From assembly GCA_002085155.1 (NCBI GenBank), contig NASX01000016.1, positions 7,264-71,263 of the forward strand: a stretch of DNA of 64,000 nucleotides. The letters are read 5' to 3'. The position numbers and the translations under genes are program-made. Positions 8,677-17,107 of this stretch are shown here, in pieces. Position 1 is the first letter of the stretch, and each line of letters begins with the position of its first letter. This DNA is from Sorangiineae bacterium NIC37A_2. GTDB lineage: Bacteria > Myxococcota_A > Polyangia > Polyangiales > Polyangiaceae. Below the pieces are notes generated by a model that saw only the letters and a list, made by a program, of their open reading frames with translations, made no database searches and was not told the origin of the DNA.

Positions 8677-9656
8677 GGCGCTTTCTCCTGTGCCTTCGGA
8701 ACGCCCGCCTGCTCGAGCAGAGAATTCTTATCGGCTTCACGCGGAGTTGCTGGTTCCTTCGGATCGGGACCAGGAAGCATCACCTCGATTGTGACGTCCT
8801 CGTCCCCGGAAAGAGAGTAGGACTCTGCGAGCGAAGCGCCGGCACTGCTCTTGATCGATGACTTGATGCGAATCTTGAGGGCCTCTCCTAAGGATGGGCA
8901 TTCCAGCAGCAACCCTTTGAGCGCTGGCCCTGGCATTCCCTCGAAGTTCCAGCTTGGTTTGCAAGCTATAGTCTCCGCCGCCTCTGACTCAACTTCAACG
9001 ACGTTACGAAGCGCCATTGGAGCGTCGGACAAGCTCCCAAACTCCACTTCTTCACTCAATGTGATCCCCAAGAGGTCATTGCCTTTCTCTCGAGGCGGAG
9101 CTCCGCTCGTCTTCCCATCATCATCTTCAACCACTCGCGTCGCGTAAACTGAAACTACTATCGGTCGCGACACCGGTGAGTAAACGACTGGCGGACCAAC
9201 ATGGCCCGCGCCACCGAATTCCTTCGGCATCTTGGCCGCGTCGAGCACAACCGCTTCCCAGGAGCCGGAGGGTTCACCTTCTCGTTCGAATGCGATCTGG
9301 TTCGGAGCCCCCTCCGGAGTCGTCCATTTCCCTGGAACGACTTTTCCCGACGGCCATTCCACGACACTCGCAAGCTTCACCGCAACTTCTCGCAGCTCTT
9401 CGTCGGGAACGGTACGCTTACTCAGATCGAATGAAGGGGAGGGCCACGAAATAATGGGCTTATCATTATAGTTCGTCACAAGCCCCGGCCCTGGTGCTCC
9501 CACACTGATAAACGTGCTCGGTTCAGTATGGAATGGCGCGACCTCATTCTTCGACTCACACCCAAGAAGTAGCAAACCTAACGCAGCCAAAAGGCAAGAG
9601 CGGCTACCGCTCCACGGAGCCTTCTTTGTTACGCCAGAAAAAGAGTCAGTTCTCAT
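8673..9656 (-). CDS. Predicted lipoprotein in protease operon
   Basis: A 327-residue protein with a long N-region and a lipobox LLLLGC (lipidated Cys33, after SCLLAALGLL). The mature protein is strand-rich, with two cysteines near its C-terminal half (TIACKPSW, LLLECPSLG). It reads like an extracellular adhesive or Ig-like domain, but no family was recognised. The start overlaps the end of the metalloprotease gene by 11 bases and its stop overlaps the next lipoprotein start by 4, so the three genes are very likely one transcript. A role as partner or anchor of the protease is inference from position only. Confidence 0.7.
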   Translation of the reverse strand: MRTDSFSGVTKKAPWSGSRSCLLAALGLLLLGCESKNEVAPFHTEPSTFISVGAPGPGLVTNYNDKPIISWPSPSFDLSKRTVPDEELREVAVKLASVVEWPSGKVVPGKWTTPEGAPNQIAFEREGEPSGSWEAVVLDAAKMPKEFGGAGHVGPPVVYSPVSRPIVVSVYATRVVEDDDGKTSGAPPREKGNDLLGITLSEEVEFGSLSDAPMALRNVVEVESEAAETIACKPSWNFEGMPGPALKGLLLECPSLGEALKIRIKSSIKSSAGASLAESYSLSGDEDVTIEVMLPGPDPKEPATPREADKNSLLEQAGVPKAQEKAP

Positions 9657-11163
9657 AAGCTCTCCCGATATCTTGCCTAAGGGTGAAACCCTGGGGCACG
9701 TACGCCATGTTCTGTTGAACGAGAGGAATCAGTCCGTTGAAAGGAGTGGACGGCGACCACCTCTGCCAAGCGCTCGTGGGATCGGCCGCAATATTCTGCG
9801 GCCCACAGGTAATCCCGTTCGGACCACGAATGCGGTCGATATTCTGGTAAGAGGTCGCCGTGTATTCCGGCAGCGATCGATGGTTGAGACTATTGCAGAG
9901 TGAGTTGGTGTTATTGTACTGCATATCCATGATCGAGTGGGCGCAAAGCATTGTCTGATGCGCGCAGCCAGAAACTGGTTCGGCGTACTCATCGGGGAGA
10001 CCGAGAAGCGCGTGACCGAACTCGTGCGCGAGAACGCGAGCCGGGCCGTACCAAGCGTCAATTTCGGCCGCACCACCGCTCTTGAGACGGGTGACGTCTT
10101 CCCCGCATAAGTAAACCTTGCCGTTCTGAGCGTAGGAGCGACTACACGAGGAACTGAGACAGACGTCACACGAGCCACCTTGAGGTCCATCGCACCCGAA
10201 TTGAGGTTCGGTGTGACACAGATCGTTTCTATAGAACACGTAGGAGGTGATGATGCGCGTACCCTCGGTCGCGCCGTAGAGCCGCCAGGCGGCGCTCTTA
10301 AATCCGTACGTGATCCCAACAAACTCGGTCGCACTGGGGAAACCGGGAATTCCGACGCGCAGATTATTGATGATTTGACTCTCCCGATGCGCGTGAGCCG
10401 TGAGGTGAATGACAGCCGCGGGAGCACCAGGCTCGGAGGCGATGCTCACAAACCGTTCGCTGGTGCAATTATCCGTGGAACGGATGAACACAGGAACGTT
10501 AGTTCCAAAGTATCGACGCTGATGATAATCAGTCGCGTTCGGCAAAGCGCCGCAGCGGAGCCAGACTGAAAATTTGCCGGCGTTAGGGCTTGTCGGATTC
10601 TCGAGCCACGCTTCGATCGTCACGCCTTCTGACGTCGTTCGCACAGGCAAACGAAGGTTCACCACCGTTCCACCAGGATTGAGTAGAATCATGCCTCTAT
10701 CGAAGGGCTGGAAAAGAGGCGGCGACGTGTCACCGATCGTGGAGCTGAAGTTCGCGCGGAGCGTCGTCATGACGACTCCACGCGCCTCGCTTTCTACTCC
10801 TATCGTAGTCGGCGACGGCCCCGAGACGAATCGGAAGCTTATCCCAGGGTTCATCATCGATCGATTCCCCGATTGAGCAACATCAATGAACGCCGGCAAG
10901 GCCCCGTTTGGGTATGTGCCACCCGTGACGGTAGTCCACGATCCAGGCCAACCCATCGTAATGAAGTCCCCGGTATCCCCAGGGAAGAGCCCGCCGGTCA
11001 TCGTGATTCGTCCCGAACGAGCGTAAGGGGACGAGAAGAAGTACAATCGACGATCCTGCGACGCAGCATACCGCCTGTTCGCTTCCGGCGCCGTCGGCGA
11101 GCGGTCCAGCGTTCGTCCTCCGTCCTGCATCCATTCTTTGAACGAATCGAAGCTGACCGGCAT
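9646..11163 (-). CDS. Zinc metallopeptidase, HEFGH-GLPDEY type
   Basis: A 505-residue protein whose C-terminal third carries HEFGHALLGLPDEY. HExxH (His380 and His384, with Glu381 as catalytic base) is followed by GLPDEY, resembling IgA-peptidase-like M64 and other zincin families. Near it are several cysteines (CDGPQGGSCDVCLSSSCS, GCAHQTMLCAHS), typical of a secreted, disulfide-bonded enzyme. The first 250 residues are strand-rich. I cannot see a signal peptide after the ATG at 11163, and that start has no good RBS. The frame is open further upstream, so the true start is uncertain and export may use another route. First gene of a three-gene operon. Confidence 0.7.
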   Translation of the reverse strand: MPVSFDSFKEWMQDGGRTLDRSPTAPEANRRYAASQDRRLYFFSSPYARSGRITMTGGLFPGDTGDFITMGWPGSWTTVTGGTYPNGALPAFIDVAQSGNRSMMNPGISFRFVSGPSPTTIGVESEARGVVMTTLRANFSSTIGDTSPPLFQPFDRGMILLNPGGTVVNLRLPVRTTSEGVTIEAWLENPTSPNAGKFSVWLRCGALPNATDYHQRRYFGTNVPVFIRSTDNCTSERFVSIASEPGAPAAVIHLTAHAHRESQIINNLRVGIPGFPSATEFVGITYGFKSAAWRLYGATEGTRIITSYVFYRNDLCHTEPQFGCDGPQGGSCDVCLSSSCSRSYAQNGKVYLCGEDVTRLKSGGAAEIDAWYGPARVLAHEFGHALLGLPDEYAEPVSGCAHQTMLCAHSIMDMQYNNTNSLCNSLNHRSLPEYTATSYQNIDRIRGPNGITCGPQNIAADPTSAWQRWSPSTPFNGLIPLVQQNMAYVPQGFTLRQDIGRAYEN

Positions 11164-11278
11164 CGCCAGCGGCTGATTTTTATTTGACCCGAGCTCGCAT
11201 TCGGCCCACGGGTCAGTACGTCCGAGTCGAAGAATTCTCGCGCCCCTGACGGCGCGCTCACGGCGGGACCCTCGAACT

Positions 11279-12511
11279 CTACCCCGTCGCGCTGGTGAGC
11301 CTTGTGAGAGCGTCCCTCGTCGCGAGCGAGCGGTCGACGAACCAGACGACGACAGGGGCGGCCAGGGCGAGGCCGAGGGCGACGTAAGCGACGTAGTCGA
11401 GGCCGATCAGGCGGCCGCGGGGATCGGCGGCGAGGAAGGCGGAGCTCATGAAGGCGCCGGCGGCGGAGGCGAAATGTTGGACCGCGGACTGAGCCGACAT
11501 GAAGCGGGCGCGGGCGGCGGGTTCAGGGACGCGCGTCGACAGCGTCTGGAGCGGGACCATGCGCGAGCTTCCCGAGACCATGAACACCGAGAAGACGAAC
11601 AAGATCGGTAGCGATTGGCTCGGGTGGATGAAGCCGAAGACCAGGGCGAAGGCGTGAAGGAGCGTACCGAAGGCGAAGACGCTCACGGCTCCGAAGCGGT
11701 CGACGGCCCGTCCCACAAGACGCACAGCGATGAAACTCGCGATACCTCCGACGAGGTAGAGGGTACCGAGGAGCTCGCGGGGATAACCGAGGTTGAACTC
11801 GACGAAGGTCGCGATGTTCGGGACGATCGAGAACACTCCGAGCATCACGATGCCCATGCCGCCGAGACAGAGGAGAGAGCTCGGTGAGAGGAGAGAACCG
11901 CCTCGGCCTGTTTTTTCTCGAGGGCGCTCTAAATGAGCGCGGAGCTCGGGCAACATGACGCGCGCGGCGAGCGTCACGAGGAGTCCGAGAGCCGCGACCG
12001 CAAAAAAGGGCGCGCGGAAGTTGAAGAGACGCGAGAGCTCGAGGCCCGCGGGCACACCGAGCACGGACGCGACGGCGAACGAGCTCCCGACGACGCCGAG
12101 GGCTTTGCCGCGGCGCTCCGTGGGGACCGTATCGGTCACGATGGCCAAGGCGACGGAGGTAGCGGGCCCTCCGAACACTCCCGCGAGCACACGAGCGGCG
12201 AGGAGCGACGCGAGATTGAAGGCGAAGCCGCCGAGGGCTGTCGCGAGGGCGAGCCCGGTCATGAGCCAGGTGAAGACTTTTCGGCGCTCGAAGCGGTCGA
12301 GGAAGAACGAGCCAGCGACGCCCGAGAGAGCCGCCGCGAGGGTATAGGTCCCGCCCACTGCACCCATCATCGACGTTGGCACACCGAGCTCCCGAGCAAA
12401 GTCAGGACCCAGCGGCATCACCATCATGAAGTCGAGGATGTTCACGAACTGCACAGCAGCCACGATCAAGACGATGGAACGCTCGCGCGAAGAAAGGTTC
12501 GGCTGGGTCAT
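11279..12511 (-). CDS. MFS transporter (12-TM exporter type)
   Basis: A drug:H+ antiporter-like major facilitator of 410 residues in the cytoplasmic membrane. It has about 12 hydrophobic segments, the inter-helix 2-3 loop with FLDRFERRKV (motif A-like), and VTDTVPTERRGKALG after helix 4. FVNILDFMMVMPLGPDF in helix 1 is typical of the AraJ/YdhP group. The ATG at 12511 (MTQPNLSSRERS) is preferred over the ATG 45 bases upstream, because the extra 15 residues are Pro/Gly-rich and precede the usual start. Substrate unknown. Its final 45 codons are duplicated at 7695-7829. Confidence 0.85.
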   Translation of the reverse strand: MTQPNLSSRERSIVLIVAAVQFVNILDFMMVMPLGPDFARELGVPTSMMGAVGGTYTLAAALSGVAGSFFLDRFERRKVFTWLMTGLALATALGGFAFNLASLLAARVLAGVFGGPATSVALAIVTDTVPTERRGKALGVVGSSFAVASVLGVPAGLELSRLFNFRAPFFAVAALGLLVTLAARVMLPELRAHLERPREKTGRGGSLLSPSSLLCLGGMGIVMLGVFSIVPNIATFVEFNLGYPRELLGTLYLVGGIASFIAVRLVGRAVDRFGAVSVFAFGTLLHAFALVFGFIHPSQSLPILFVFSVFMVSGSSRMVPLQTLSTRVPEPAARARFMSAQSAVQHFASAAGAFMSSAFLAADPRGRLIGLDYVAYVALGLALAAPVVVWFVDRSLATRDALTRLTSATG

Positions 12512-12692
12512 AGGGGTCGGCGCGCCGGGAACACCCGGGGCTCGGGGGAGGCACACTTCAGCATGACTCAGGCGTGAGCGCCCATGCCTCGGGGCACGCG
12601 GAAATCATTTTTCCCTCGGAGCGAACAGTTTCCGCGCCTCGCCAGTTCGGCGAAACTCCTTGCGCCCGGGGGCCGAGAGGGAAGAATAAACC

Positions 12693-13169
12693 GTGGCCAC
12701 CGAAATCGAGCGGAAGTTCCTCGTCGCAAAGGAAAACCTCGCGCGCATCCAGCCGGAGCGCAGCGTGCACATGCGGCAGGGGTACCTCTCCCGCGCACCG
12801 GGCCGCACCGTCCGCGTCCGCATCGAAGACGATCGGGCGTTTTTGACCATCAAGGGCCGCGCCTCGGGCCTCGCTCGACCGGAGTTCGAGTACGAAATCC
12901 CGCTCGCGGACGCGAGCGCGCTCCTCGAAATGGCGGACGGGCCTCTCGTCGAAAAGGTTCGCCATTACGTTCCTTTCGGGGGGCTCGTCTGGGAGGTGGA
13001 CGAGTTTTTTGGGGACAACGAAGGGCTCGTCGTCGCGGAGGTCGAGCTCTCCTGCGAGGACCAAGCGTTCGAAAAGCCCGATTTTGTAGGCGCTGAGGTC
13101 ACCAGCGATCCGCGTTATTTGAACTCGCGGCTCGCGGTCGAGCCCTATTCGACTTGGTCGAAGGCCTAA
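12693..13169 (+). CDS. CYTH-domain phosphohydrolase
   Basis: A 158-residue single-domain CYTH protein (the adenylate cyclase class IV / inorganic triphosphatase / thiamine triphosphatase superfamily). It begins with the signature MATEIERKFLV (E-x-E-x-K). It also has the strand motifs VRVRIEDDRAFLTIKG and PEFEYEIPL, and acidic/basic pairs around VWEVDEFFGDNEGLVVAEVE that line the metal- and triphosphate-binding tunnel. Known bacterial proteins of this size hydrolyse tripolyphosphate. The exact substrate here cannot be told from sequence. The start is GTG at 12693, fixed by the family N-terminus. Stand-alone gene, divergent from the MFS gene. Confidence 0.88.
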   Translation: MATEIERKFLVAKENLARIQPERSVHMRQGYLSRAPGRTVRVRIEDDRAFLTIKGRASGLARPEFEYEIPLADASALLEMADGPLVEKVRHYVPFGGLVWEVDEFFGDNEGLVVAEVELSCEDQAFEKPDFVGAEVTSDPRYLNSRLAVEPYSTWSKA

Positions 13170-13204
13170 CGGACGAAAGGACGCAGCGGCCCCTCGACGG
13201 GCCG

Positions 13205-13338
13205 AACCAAAAACGTTCCCGCGTCCGCCTGACTCCCACCGCGCGCGCTCCCTGATGTTCACGCGGAGCGCGCGCTCTGACGTTACCGCCTCCGCCACGC
13301 GGTGCGCGCGCTCTCTGAAAAACGTTACCGCGTCCGCC
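13205..13338. repeat. Imperfect repeats at the 3' end of the TPR gene
   Basis: ACGTTNCCGCSTCCGCC occurs at 13212, 13280 and 13322, interleaved with GCGCGCGCTC-(C/T)-CTGA-type segments. The copy at 13322 includes the stop codon and last codons of the minus-strand gene ending at 13325, so the array probably arose by repeated duplication of that gene's 3' end into the convergent gap after the CYTH gene. Confidence 0.6.
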
Positions 13339-16300
13339 GCACTCGCACCGCCCGCGCAAGAGCGCTGTCGGCGGCGCGCGTGTACTCCTGGAACTTCGGG
13401 TAACTCTCGACCTGAATGCGCCCGGCTTCGGTCACGACCCGCCGCTTCAGACGAACCGTCGAGGGTCCCGTCGCTCCGCTCGTATAGGCGTCTTCGATCT
13501 TGAAGAAGGAGCCCTTTTCTCCGAAAGCACCGGAGGTCGGATAGACCTCGGCGATGTAACCCGGGGGCAAGGTGACCCTGAGATCGAGGCCCTGTTCGAC
13601 ACGCTCTGCGATCAACAGAGGTGTCTTCCGTTCCGCGAGGGAGGTGAGCTGGGACAGGCGGGGCATGAACGGAGGACCGAGCAGCAGGACACCACCGGCC
13701 ATGGTCCCGAAATGGGGAACTTCGACTTCGACCTCGAGGATGAGCGGCTCGTCGAGAGCGTCCTTCTTCTTCACTTCGTGGCGCACGAGACGCGCGCCGC
13801 TCAGGTGTTGAGCGAGGAGTTGACTCTCGATGATGCCTGGGAGCTGATTCTCGGGGATCTCGGCGAGCCCCGCACGAAGGCTCGCGCCATACTTCCCTTC
13901 GAAGACAATTTCGAGGTGCAGCTCAGCGTCGCCGTTCTCTTTCAGCTCACCGGTGCCGCGGTAGGTGATGCTGTCGTCGATGCCCCCGAGGGGAATGGTG
14001 GCCTTTCCGAGCTGCCCACCGCCGAGGACATAGGCGTTTTGACCGCGCACGTGGGACGGAATCGTCCCGAAGGGCGCGTAGCGGTTGTCCATCGTCAGGT
14101 ATTCGACGTCCTTGCCCGAGCCGACGCGCAGCAGCGGGAACAAGGGACGCTCGAACTCGCTGATCGGCCCCCGCGGAGGCGAGGCAATCCGACTCTCCGC
14201 CATCACCCAAGCTACAGGAATGCCGAGAGCTTCACACAAGATCTCAAACCCGTTTTCGCGGCGGCCGTTCCGACTCACAACGACCTGACGACCGTCCTCG
14301 GTGGAACCCTCCTGCACGTTGTCCAGGATCCAGTGATACAGCTTCCGCGCTCGTTCGAGAGGCCGCTTTTCAGACACGCCTTCGACGATGCGCTCGGCGA
14401 TCCTCTTCACCCGCGGGTCGACCGGCGTGAGGGTGACTGCGCTCGCGCGCAGCGCGTCGAGACGCTCCGCAAACTCGAGACCCCAAGCTACGGTCACCCG
14501 CGGTAGGAATTCCGCCGTCGGAGGGCTATTGGGCTCAGAGACGTAAGCGGGGCTCCGATCGACCCGGAACCTCCGCACCACAAAGGGTCCCGCCTCGGTC
14601 ACGACGGGCTCCGGCGCGCCACCGGTCGCCTCCACGATGAGCGACTTGGCCTTCGGCGCGATCACCACGAACTCACTGCGCGCGTAGGCGATGCCTTCTT
14701 CGCGGAAGTTCCAGGTCGGACCCATGTAGCTGCTGCCGTCACCCCGACCCCAGTTCGAGAAGATGCGCTCCTGCTCGACGTAATCGCCGACCTCGAGGTG
14801 CGGCATGGTTTGAGTCGGTTTCCCGCGGACGCTCTCGGGCTCGAGAATGCGCCCGTCTTTCTTCAGGACCCGCAGCTTCAACGTCAGCCCCCCCACGTCC
14901 ATCTCAGCGAACTGGCGAATGGCCTCTTCGCTCTGGATGCGGACGATTTCGTGCTCGAGGAACTGGGACGAACCATCGGAGCGAACGAGCACAGCTCCGT
15001 AGTCGAGGACGCGCGCAGCAGTGCCGGCGAGCTCGGTGCCCTCGCGCTCGAACTCGGCGATGACCGCCTTGCCATCGAGGCGATAGGGCTCGAGAGCCGT
15101 CACGCCTTCCGCGAGATCGATCGCACTTTCGAGGAGGCTCGGATCGCCGCCCGCCTGGATTGCGGAGACGACCGCGCGCGCGAGCGCGCTCTTCTGACCC
15201 CGAGCGAGCTCGGCGTCCGCCAGCGCGAGGCGCGCGTGGATGTCCCGAGGCTCTCTCTCGACGGCGCGCTCGAGGCGCTGCCAAACCACACTTTCGTCAC
15301 CGGAGCGCTCCAGGAGCGCGTCGATCCGATCTTGGATGTCTTTGCGTTCGGGACGCCTGCTCAACAGGCGCTTCAGCTCACTCTTGGCGGTCTCGTAGTC
15401 GCGGCGGGAAAGGGCGCGCGAGAAGAGCACTTCCGTATCTGGGTCGGCCTTCTTGAGACGTTCGAGCAGCTCTTCGACCTTCTGATGATCGCCGCGCGCC
15501 TCCGCGACATCGATGGCGTACGTGAGCGCGTCGGGTTCCGTCGGGAACTTCTCGAGGATGCGCTGGACGGTGGCTTCGAACTCCGGGCCCCAGCCGAGCT
15601 CTTCGTAGAAGGCGGCCAACGTGAACTCGAGAGTGAGGACTTCGGGGAACTCCCTCGCCTGCTGTTCGAGCTTCGGGAGCGCGTGGACCTTTCCTTTCTG
15701 GTCTCCGAGCCAGAGCGCTGTCGCGTATCGGGGATACCAGAGGCCGCGGTCCCGCTGCTCTGCACGCACATAGAGCTCATGCATCAGATCGCGGGTCTGG
15801 GACTCGTCGAAGATCGGATCGCTCTCGACAAACCCGGCCGCCGTCATGAGAACTCCGCCGGTCGCCTTCTCAGGATCGCGCACCAGGGGCTCGAACAGGA
15901 CGGACGCGGCGTCCGGCGATCCTTCAAAATCGAGCAGGCTCGCGACGATGAAGCGCTCCGCCGGGCTCATCTCCTTTTCTTCCTGGAGCCCTTCCACGTA
16001 AGCCATGAGGTCATTCGGGTTCGGAAGGACCCGCGGCGGGACGCCGACGAATCCCGGCGCGAGAGCCGACGAGCGCACCGGGAGCGCTCGCCCATCCGGA
16101 CGAACCACACGCAGCGAAGTGCTCCCGGAGGAGAGCTTCCAGAGCACCCGGTGTTTGCCCGGACCGAGCTCCACGCGCACCCCAAAATCCGGCCAAACGC
16201 CGAACTTCCGCGGATCGCGATCGAGCACGAGGTGGTCATCGATCCAAACGCGGAAAGCGCCGCTCGCCGCGATGATCAAATCTTCGGTCTTCTCGAGCTC

Positions 16301-17107
16301 GATATAGGACTGAGCGTAGAAGATCCCTTCTCGCACGGGCGCATCGAGATCTGCATCACAACCCCGAACCTTCGCGTCGTAACGGCGCGGCGAATCCTCA
16401 GGTCTCAGGTCGTCGTGAAAGCGCACCGGCCAGGGTCCCGGCTTTTCAGCTTCGAAGGACTCCAGCAGGTCGGCGGAGCGACCTTTCCCGAAGGGACCAG
16501 CGAACTGAACCGTCGACACGCAGCCGAGCAGATCGCGGACGCGCGCGACCCGATCCTGGACGCGGCTTCGCACCTGATGGCGGGCTGTCATTTCGACGAG
16601 CGTCCCGTAAGCGCGAAAACCGATGTTCCCGGGCCGCTCGAGCCAGTCTGAGAACTGCTTCTTGTGGGCCTCGTCGAATCCTTCGAGGTGTCCCGAGAGC
16701 TCGTAGGCCTTCTGCGCCGAGTACCAGGCGCGCAGACGACCGAGCGCCGCTCCTTCTTCGTTCGGATCCCGCTCAGCTTCCGCCGCGAGCACCTCGAGGA
16801 AACTCTCGGCGGCGCGGCGGGGACGGCCGTGGAACATATCGTCGAGACCGCGCGCGAAGGCGGCGTGAGCTCCTTTGATCTGAAGCTCGTCGAGGCGAGC
16901 CCGAGCGCGCTTCGCCTGAGCCGCGTCTCCGCCGGGGCTCAAGAGCTCTGAGATGAGCCATTCGCTGAGCACGTCCGGGTCCTTCGAGGAGCTCGCTTGT
17001 TTGCGCTGCTCGCCCATCGGATCGGCGGGCGATTTCGGCTGACCCTGGCATCCCTGACCAGAAGCGAGCACGAGGGCCAGAAGGGGCGCGAGGTAACGGC
17101 GTCTCAT
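13325..17107 (-). CDS. TPR / DUF3857 / transglutaminase-like protein, probably inactive
   Basis: A 1,260-residue exported protein (MRRRYLAPLLALVLASGQGC, possible lipoprotein). It has a TPR-like helical region, a DUF3857-type strand domain around residues 700-900 and a transglutaminase-like domain near 910-1050, followed by a C-terminal strand domain. It has the same order and almost the same length as the protein encoded just upstream. Where that protein has the catalytic WGDCKDKA, this one reads SRNGRRENG (Asn947 at the cysteine position by my alignment). The His region is also lost, so it is probably a pseudo-enzyme. Its ATG overlaps the upstream stop as ATGA. A complex of an active and an inactive partner is inference. 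Confidence 0.75.
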   Translation of the reverse strand: MRRRYLAPLLALVLASGQGCQGQPKSPADPMGEQRKQASSSKDPDVLSEWLISELLSPGGDAAQAKRARARLDELQIKGAHAAFARGLDDMFHGRPRRAAESFLEVLAAEAERDPNEEGAALGRLRAWYSAQKAYELSGHLEGFDEAHKKQFSDWLERPGNIGFRAYGTLVEMTARHQVRSRVQDRVARVRDLLGCVSTVQFAGPFGKGRSADLLESFEAEKPGPWPVRFHDDLRPEDSPRRYDAKVRGCDADLDAPVREGIFYAQSYIELEKTEDLIIAASGAFRVWIDDHLVLDRDPRKFGVWPDFGVRVELGPGKHRVLWKLSSGSTSLRVVRPDGRALPVRSSALAPGFVGVPPRVLPNPNDLMAYVEGLQEEKEMSPAERFIVASLLDFEGSPDAASVLFEPLVRDPEKATGGVLMTAAGFVESDPIFDESQTRDLMHELYVRAEQRDRGLWYPRYATALWLGDQKGKVHALPKLEQQAREFPEVLTLEFTLAAFYEELGWGPEFEATVQRILEKFPTEPDALTYAIDVAEARGDHQKVEELLERLKKADPDTEVLFSRALSRRDYETAKSELKRLLSRRPERKDIQDRIDALLERSGDESVVWQRLERAVEREPRDIHARLALADAELARGQKSALARAVVSAIQAGGDPSLLESAIDLAEGVTALEPYRLDGKAVIAEFEREGTELAGTAARVLDYGAVLVRSDGSSQFLEHEIVRIQSEEAIRQFAEMDVGGLTLKLRVLKKDGRILEPESVRGKPTQTMPHLEVGDYVEQERIFSNWGRGDGSSYMGPTWNFREEGIAYARSEFVVIAPKAKSLIVEATGGAPEPVVTEAGPFVVRRFRVDRSPAYVSEPNSPPTAEFLPRVTVAWGLEFAERLDALRASAVTLTPVDPRVKRIAERIVEGVSEKRPLERARKLYHWILDNVQEGSTEDGRQVVVSRNGRRENGFEILCEALGIPVAWVMAESRIASPPRGPISEFERPLFPLLRVGSGKDVEYLTMDNRYAPFGTIPSHVRGQNAYVLGGGQLGKATIPLGGIDDSITYRGTGELKENGDAELHLEIVFEGKYGASLRAGLAEIPENQLPGIIESQLLAQHLSGARLVRHEVKKKDALDEPLILEVEVEVPHFGTMAGGVLLLGPPFMPRLSQLTSLAERKTPLLIAERVEQGLDLRVTLPPGYIAEVYPTSGAFGEKGSFFKIEDAYTSGATGPSTVRLKRRVVTEAGRIQVESYPKFQEYTRAADSALARAVRVRRTR

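Noticed and set aside
13185-13203. GGCCC/GGGCC hairpin near a T-run after the CYTH gene as an intrinsic terminator
   Set aside because: The T-run is on the wrong side of the stem for either strand.
14798-16651. A 617-codon open frame antisense to the downstream TPR/transglutaminase gene, and a similar one at 17800-19506
   Set aside because: Composition is Arg/Glu/Leu shadow-like with no family match, and both are fully covered by the minus-strand genes.
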